Positions 34,556 to 34,963 of a stretch of DNA of 34,963 nt are shown here, one piece after another (position 1 is the stretch's first letter; the number at the start of each line of letters is the position of its first letter). Origin of the DNA: an uncultured Bacteroidota bacterium (GTDB lineage Bacteria; Bacteroidota; Bacteroidia; Chitinophagales; Chitinophagaceae); assembly GCA_903878475.1 (NCBI GenBank), contig CAIRHQ010000201.1, positions 1 through 34,963 of the forward strand. Reading direction: 5' to 3'. Both the position numbers and the translations under genes were made by a program. A model generated the notes under the pieces. It had not been told where the DNA came from, searched no databases, and worked only from the letters and a program-made list of their open reading frames with translations.

Positions 34556-34963
34556 GCTGTTGGTAGCCTGATGCACTTTATTAAAATTGAATCGTTGCAT
34601 GATCTCCTGCATCATATTTAGGATGGCAGCGTGTTGAAGATCTCCGATAGAACCTTCATGCGTATGCGCTAAAGACTTATCCCAGGTGAAATTTCCGGCA
34701 GCTATATCTTCAGCCACTTTCTTGTAAGCATCACGGAAAGGCATACCAGCCAATACGAGTTCATTTACGGCTTCTACGCTAAAGGCATACAAATATTTCT
34801 TATCCTTCATGATCTCTTTTCCCACTTCAATATGGCTCAGCATTAGGGAAGCCATGTTGATACAATCTTTCATGGTGGCAAAAGCAGGGAACAAATGTTC
34901 TTTCAATAGTTGCAGATCGCGATGGTACCCACTGGGCAGGTTGGTGGTCATCATGCTGATCTC
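34529..34963 (-). CDS. argH: Argininosuccinate lyase, C-terminal part (runs off window)
   Basis: The minus-strand frame is open to the window edge (E-I-S-M-M-T-T-N-L-P-S-G-Y-H-R-D-L-Q), so the gene's 5' two thirds lie beyond base 34963. The 145 residues match the ArgH C-terminal helical region: N-L-P-S-G-Y-H-R-D-L-Q-L-L-K near the start, then G-M-P-F-R-D-A-Y-K-K-V near the middle. ArgH cleaves argininosuccinate to arginine and fumarate. The catalytic Ser loop (G-S-S-x-M-P-Q-K-K-N-P) is outside the window. Its stop codon lies 27 nt inside the convergent lipoprotein gene. Confidence 0.93.
   Translation of the reverse strand, partial: EISMMTTNLPSGYHRDLQLLKEHLFPAFATMKDCINMASLMLSHIEVGKEIMKDKKYLYAFSVEAVNELVLAGMPFRDAYKKVAEDIAAGNFTWDKSLAHTHEGSIGDLQHAAILNMMQEIMQRFNFNKVHQATNSLLQFGQPK

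Overview
The window looks like chromosomal DNA of a Bacteroidota bacterium, most likely of the Chitinophagaceae or a related group. Reasons: a full-length sprA (type IX secretion translocon), both kinds of type IX C-terminal sorting domain (type A and type B/CHU_C), a short primary-type sigma factor lacking region 1.1, a Bacteroidota START-like protein, few Shine-Dalgarno sequences, and several matches to the Bacteroidota promoter (TTG/TTTG, about 20 nt, TAnnTTTG). The family-level placement is inference. Most of the window is ordinary core genome. I see no prophage, insertion sequence, CRISPR array, tRNA or rRNA.

Layout. Bases 1-5996 hold two tandem paralogous giant surface proteins (PKD plus Ig-like modules plus type B sorting domain); the first is cut by the window edge. 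A YdfG-type dehydrogenase follows (6058-6816), its start codon directly behind a terminator hairpin. Bases 6817-7671 form a repeat-rich gene-free island made of paired short palindromes, a duplicated 159-bp block and an octamer cluster. A small secreted protein of unknown function (7672-8145) converges on sprA (8329-15639, minus), which follows ruvA (minus). fabH and a subtilisin-like type IX substrate are on the plus strand (16385-20024). An RsmB/NOP-type RNA methyltransferase, odhB and a sigma-70 factor are on the minus strand (20039-23713), with a 14-bp tandem array at 21355-21424.

From 23981: a START-like protein; a hypothetical protein on the minus strand whose stop overlaps the START gene's stop; then a plus-strand run of LptF/LptG-type permease, a superoxide dismutase with a Tat-like leader, and a small membrane protein. 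Next is an M20 dipeptidase broken by one missing T (28115-29484) and closed by a very strong terminator. An MBOAT acyltransferase and its SGNH-like partner form a minus-strand pair (29662-32219). A lipoprotein with four IPT/TIG repeats and a GATase-like C-terminal domain (32495-34555) overlaps, tail to tail, the C-terminal part of argH (34529-34963, running off the window).

How the genes fit together. SprA is the outer-membrane channel through which proteins with type A or B sorting domains leave the cell, so the two PKD proteins and the subtilase are expected clients of the channel encoded here. The permease (LPS transport), MBOAT/SGNH pair (O-acylation of an envelope polymer) and TIG lipoprotein also point to the cell envelope. 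The points most worth a second look are the single-base frameshift in the peptidase, the palindrome-pair island at 7079-7435, the terminator/promoter overlap at 6002-6058 and the module-count difference between the PKD paralogs. I did not find convincing evidence of a wholly new multi-gene system.
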